Part shown: positions 6,773-8,126 of the stretch, one piece after another
Numbering within the stretch: the stretch's first letter is position 1
Layout: each line of letters opens with the position of its first letter
Assembly (NCBI GenBank): GCA_913049565.1
Contig: CAJWZG010000129.1
Span: forward strand, 1 to 8,126
Source of the DNA: an uncultured Gammaproteobacteria bacterium
Lineage (GTDB): Bacteria; Pseudomonadota; Gammaproteobacteria; Pseudomonadales; Azotimanducaceae_A
Direction: 5' to 3'
DNA length: 8,126 bases
The notes under the pieces: generated by a model
Seen by the model: only the letters and a program-made list of their open reading frames with translations
The model's database searches: none
Told to the model about the DNA's origin: nothing
Translations under genes and position numbers: made by a program

Positions 6773-7741
6773 ATGAAAGATCATCAGTCGAATCAACCCT
6801 TGCCGAATCACAGGTCGCTGAACCAGCGAACCATAAGAGAGGCGGTTTATGGCATCGGTATCGGCGTTCATTCTGGCGAGAAAGTTCGAATCACATTGCG
6901 CCCGGACGATGTCGACACAGGTATCCAATTCCTGCGCAGCGACATTCAAGGCGCACCAGCTATTCAGGCGAGCGCAGATAATGTGGCCGATACAACCCTA
7001 GCGACCAGCTTGGCAAACGGCAGCGCCAGCGTGGCGACAGTAGAGCACCTGATGTCGGCGCTATGGGGTTTAGGGATCGACAATCTCATTGTCGAACTTT
7101 CTGCCGAAGAAGTGCCGATCATGGACGGCAGTGCAGCACCTTTCATCGATATGATCGAGAGTGTGGGCGTTGTTGAGCAGGAGCAAGCACGGCAATTTAT
7201 CCGTGTTAAGCGTGAAATTGCTGTCAGCCAAGAAGATGCAGTTGCATCGGTATCGCCCTACGACGGGTTCAAGGCTGGGTACACATTCGTTGCCAACCAC
7301 CCTGTCTATGATCGTTATCCGAAACACCTGGAAATGGATTTCGCCAATAGCTCGTATATTGAACAAGTCAGCGGCGCGCGCTCTTTTGGCTTAGAAAAAG
7401 AACTGGCCTATGCGCAGTCAATTCACAAGTGTCTGGGATCTAGTTTAGAGAATGCTGTTGGCGTGTCCGATGACGGTGTGCTCAACGAGGGCGGCCTGCG
7501 CTACGATGACGAATTCGTCAAGCACAAGCTACTCGACGCGATTGGCGACCTATATTTGTTAGGTAGGCCTATCCTCGGAGCGTTTACAGGGTACAAGTCG
7601 GGGCATGCGCTGAATAACAAACTCGCTCGAGCGATACTGCGTTGCGATGACGCTTGGGAAATCGTCACCCTGAAAGCTGACCTCGATAGCGGTGCTGGTA
7701 TGCCAATCCAACACGGTGCCGTGAGGTCTTCGGTCTCTTAG
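6773..7741 (+). CDS. lpxC: UDP-3-O-acyl-N-acetylglucosamine deacetylase LpxC
   Basis: LpxC is the zinc-dependent deacetylase that catalyses the committed step of lipid A synthesis in the cytoplasm. The 322-residue protein shows TVEHL (E91, H92), KHKLLDAIGD (H251, D255, D259) and SGHALNNK (H278). These correspond to E. coli E78, H79, H238, D242, D246 and H265 at a constant offset of 13, so zinc ligands and catalytic residues are intact. IPIMDGSAAPF-type sequence (residues 115-124) is also conserved. The N-terminus has about 14 extra polar residues before NQRTIREA, where E. coli starts. The start at ATG 6773 has a weak GAG ahead, and a stop at 6710 blocks longer versions without a standard start between. 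The usual SRARTFGFMRD is changed to SGARSFGLEKE (200-210) and LGGS to LGSS (221-224). The gene is not beside ftsZ or secA, the common location. It is probably functional; whether it is the only copy is unknown. Confidence 0.94.
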   Translation: MKDHQSNQPLPNHRSLNQRTIREAVYGIGIGVHSGEKVRITLRPDDVDTGIQFLRSDIQGAPAIQASADNVADTTLATSLANGSASVATVEHLMSALWGLGIDNLIVELSAEEVPIMDGSAAPFIDMIESVGVVEQEQARQFIRVKREIAVSQEDAVASVSPYDGFKAGYTFVANHPVYDRYPKHLEMDFANSSYIEQVSGARSFGLEKELAYAQSIHKCLGSSLENAVGVSDDGVLNEGGLRYDDEFVKHKLLDAIGDLYLLGRPILGAFTGYKSGHALNNKLARAILRCDDAWEIVTLKADLDSGAGMPIQHGAVRSSVS

Positions 7742-7778
7742 GGTTCGATCCTCTTTAGCCAGTCTAGGTTCTTTTCAC

Positions 7779-7837
7779 CGCTGCTTTCAGATCAGATTGC
7801 TGTCAAAGCAACGTATATCAAAAATTCACGTTTTTTT
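7779..7837 (+). terminator. Weak possible terminator downstream of lpxC
   Basis: CG-c-TGCTTT (7779-7787) can pair with AAAGCA-a-CG (7805-7813) with one mismatch and a 17-base loop. Alternatively AACGT (7810-7814) pairs with ACGTT (7828-7832), directly followed by the rest of a T7 run (7831-7837). Neither is a textbook intrinsic terminator: the first lacks an adjacent T-run and the second has a short stem and long loop. Confidence 0.25.
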
Positions 7838-7860
7838 CGCACAAAGATCACATGGGATCG

Positions 7861-7889
7861 TTGGTTTTCACCTTCTGCGCCACTATACT
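7861..7889 (+). promoter_or_regulatory. Candidate sigma-70 promoter for the nqr operon
   Basis: TATACT (7884-7889) matches five of six -10 positions. It is preceded by 17 bases and TTGGTT (7861-7866), a weak -35 sharing the TTG. Transcription would begin near 7896, giving a 5' leader of about 165 bases before nqrA. It is the best promoter-like pair I found between lpxC and nqrA. Confidence 0.4.
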
Positions 7890-7903
7890 TTTGGCGGCTT
7901 CGA

Positions 7904-7974
7904 TAACAGCGGCTAGCGGGAAGCAAGATTTGGTCCTTAAGTTTCTTTCTGCCGTGCTTTCGTTGCCGCTATTA
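7904..7974 (+). other. Imperfect long hairpin in the presumed nqrA leader
   Basis: Three helical segments nest in order. TAA (7904-7906) pairs with TTA (7972-7974). AGCGGC (7908-7913) pairs with GCCGCT (7965-7970). C-GGAAGCA (7917, 7919-7925) pairs with TGCTTTCG (7955-7962), with one G-U pair and a bulged G7918. A C/A mismatch and a small internal loop separate them, and the apical loop is 29 bases. No T-run follows, so it is not a simple terminator. It lies just downstream of the candidate -10 and could be a leader regulatory structure. I recognise no known riboswitch class. Confidence 0.35.
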
Positions 7975-8060
7975 GGGGATCAGTCAGAAACGGTGCTGCG
8001 TCCGGGTAGGTTCTCTAGCCTGATTGATGCGTCGACGAAAAAGGGTAGCGACGGGATCAT

Positions 8061-8126
8061 ATGTTTAAAATAAAGAAAGGATTGGATTTACCCATCACAG
8101 GTAAACCAGTCGATGAGATCGATGAT
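8061..8126 (+). CDS. nqrA: Na+-translocating NADH:quinone reductase subunit A, N-terminal 22 codons (cut by window edge)
   Basis: The ATG at 8061 opens a frame reading MFKIKKGLDLPITGKPV to the window's right edge. The IKKGLDLPI-x-G-x-P segment is the characteristic start of NqrA, the cytoplasmic-side subunit of the six-subunit NQR complex that couples NADH oxidation and ubiquinone reduction to sodium export. Bases CGGGA (8052-8056), four bases ahead, can serve as a modest Shine-Dalgarno. In other bacteria nqrA is the first gene of nqrABCDEF, so the rest of the operon is expected beyond the window. Only 22 residues are visible, so domains and integrity cannot be judged. The signature is distinctive enough to make the identity likely. 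Confidence 0.88.
   Translation, partial: MFKIKKGLDLPITGKPVDEIDD

Larger units (their letters stand above)
7742..8060. other. 319-base intergenic region between lpxC and nqrA
   Basis: No convincing gene lies here. The stretch holds a weak terminator-like hairpin with a distant T-run, a candidate nqr promoter, and an imperfect long hairpin, each listed separately. A frame open from 7852 to 8073 is judged unlikely to be a gene. I see no repeats or tRNA. Confidence 0.6.

Noticed and set aside
7852..8073. A 73-residue open frame with a hydrophobic, signal-peptide-like N-terminus (MGSLVFTFCATILLAASITA) overlapping the nqrA start by 13 bases.
   Set aside because: There is no good Shine-Dalgarno, the rest is not recognisable, and the best nqr promoter -10 (7884-7889) lies inside its first codons. 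It also overlaps nqrA in another frame. Chance is the simpler explanation.

Overview
The window looks like a chromosomal segment of a gammaproteobacterium, probably marine or otherwise sodium-adapted. The evidence is the gene set: HrpA with its long C-terminal region, DusA, LpxC (so the cell makes lipid A), a pseudomonad-type RssB/STAS pair, and the start of NqrA from the sodium-pumping NADH:quinone reductase. Base composition is roughly even by eye. I see no insertion sequence, phage gene, CRISPR array, tRNA or rRNA, so this is core chromosome rather than a mobile island.

Layout. Positions 2-3265 (+) are the C-terminal 1087 residues of ATP-dependent RNA helicase HrpA, cut by the left edge. 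Positions 3335-4462 (+) encode a SpoIIE/PP2C-type serine phosphatase behind a degenerate receiver domain, in the style of pseudomonad RssB. It is followed by a STAS-domain anti-sigma-factor antagonist with a TTG start (4501 preferred, 4486 possible). These two read as a partner-switching module: the phosphatase would dephosphorylate the STAS protein, whose serine/threonine lies in a DSTTLG motif. The kinase or anti-sigma partner is not in the window. A convergent gap of 25 bases separates them from a minus-strand pair, dusA (6503-5472, TTG start) and a TerB-like gene (5482-5042), which overlap by 11 bases and are probably translationally coupled.

The 269-base divergent region 6504-6772 separates dusA from lpxC (6773-7741, +). 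LpxC keeps its zinc and catalytic residues. It lies next to neither ftsZ nor secA and is altered around the presumed acyl passage, so it may be a second or relocated copy. Positions 7742-8060 (319 bases) contain no convincing gene. They hold a weak possible terminator, a good -10 element, and a long imperfect hairpin in what would be the nqr leader. The right edge cuts nqrA after 22 codons.

Most of the window is ordinary. The points most worth a second look are the phosphatase with an apparently dead receiver, the diverged LpxC outside the dcw cluster, and the structured leader before nqrA. I found no clearly new multi-gene system.
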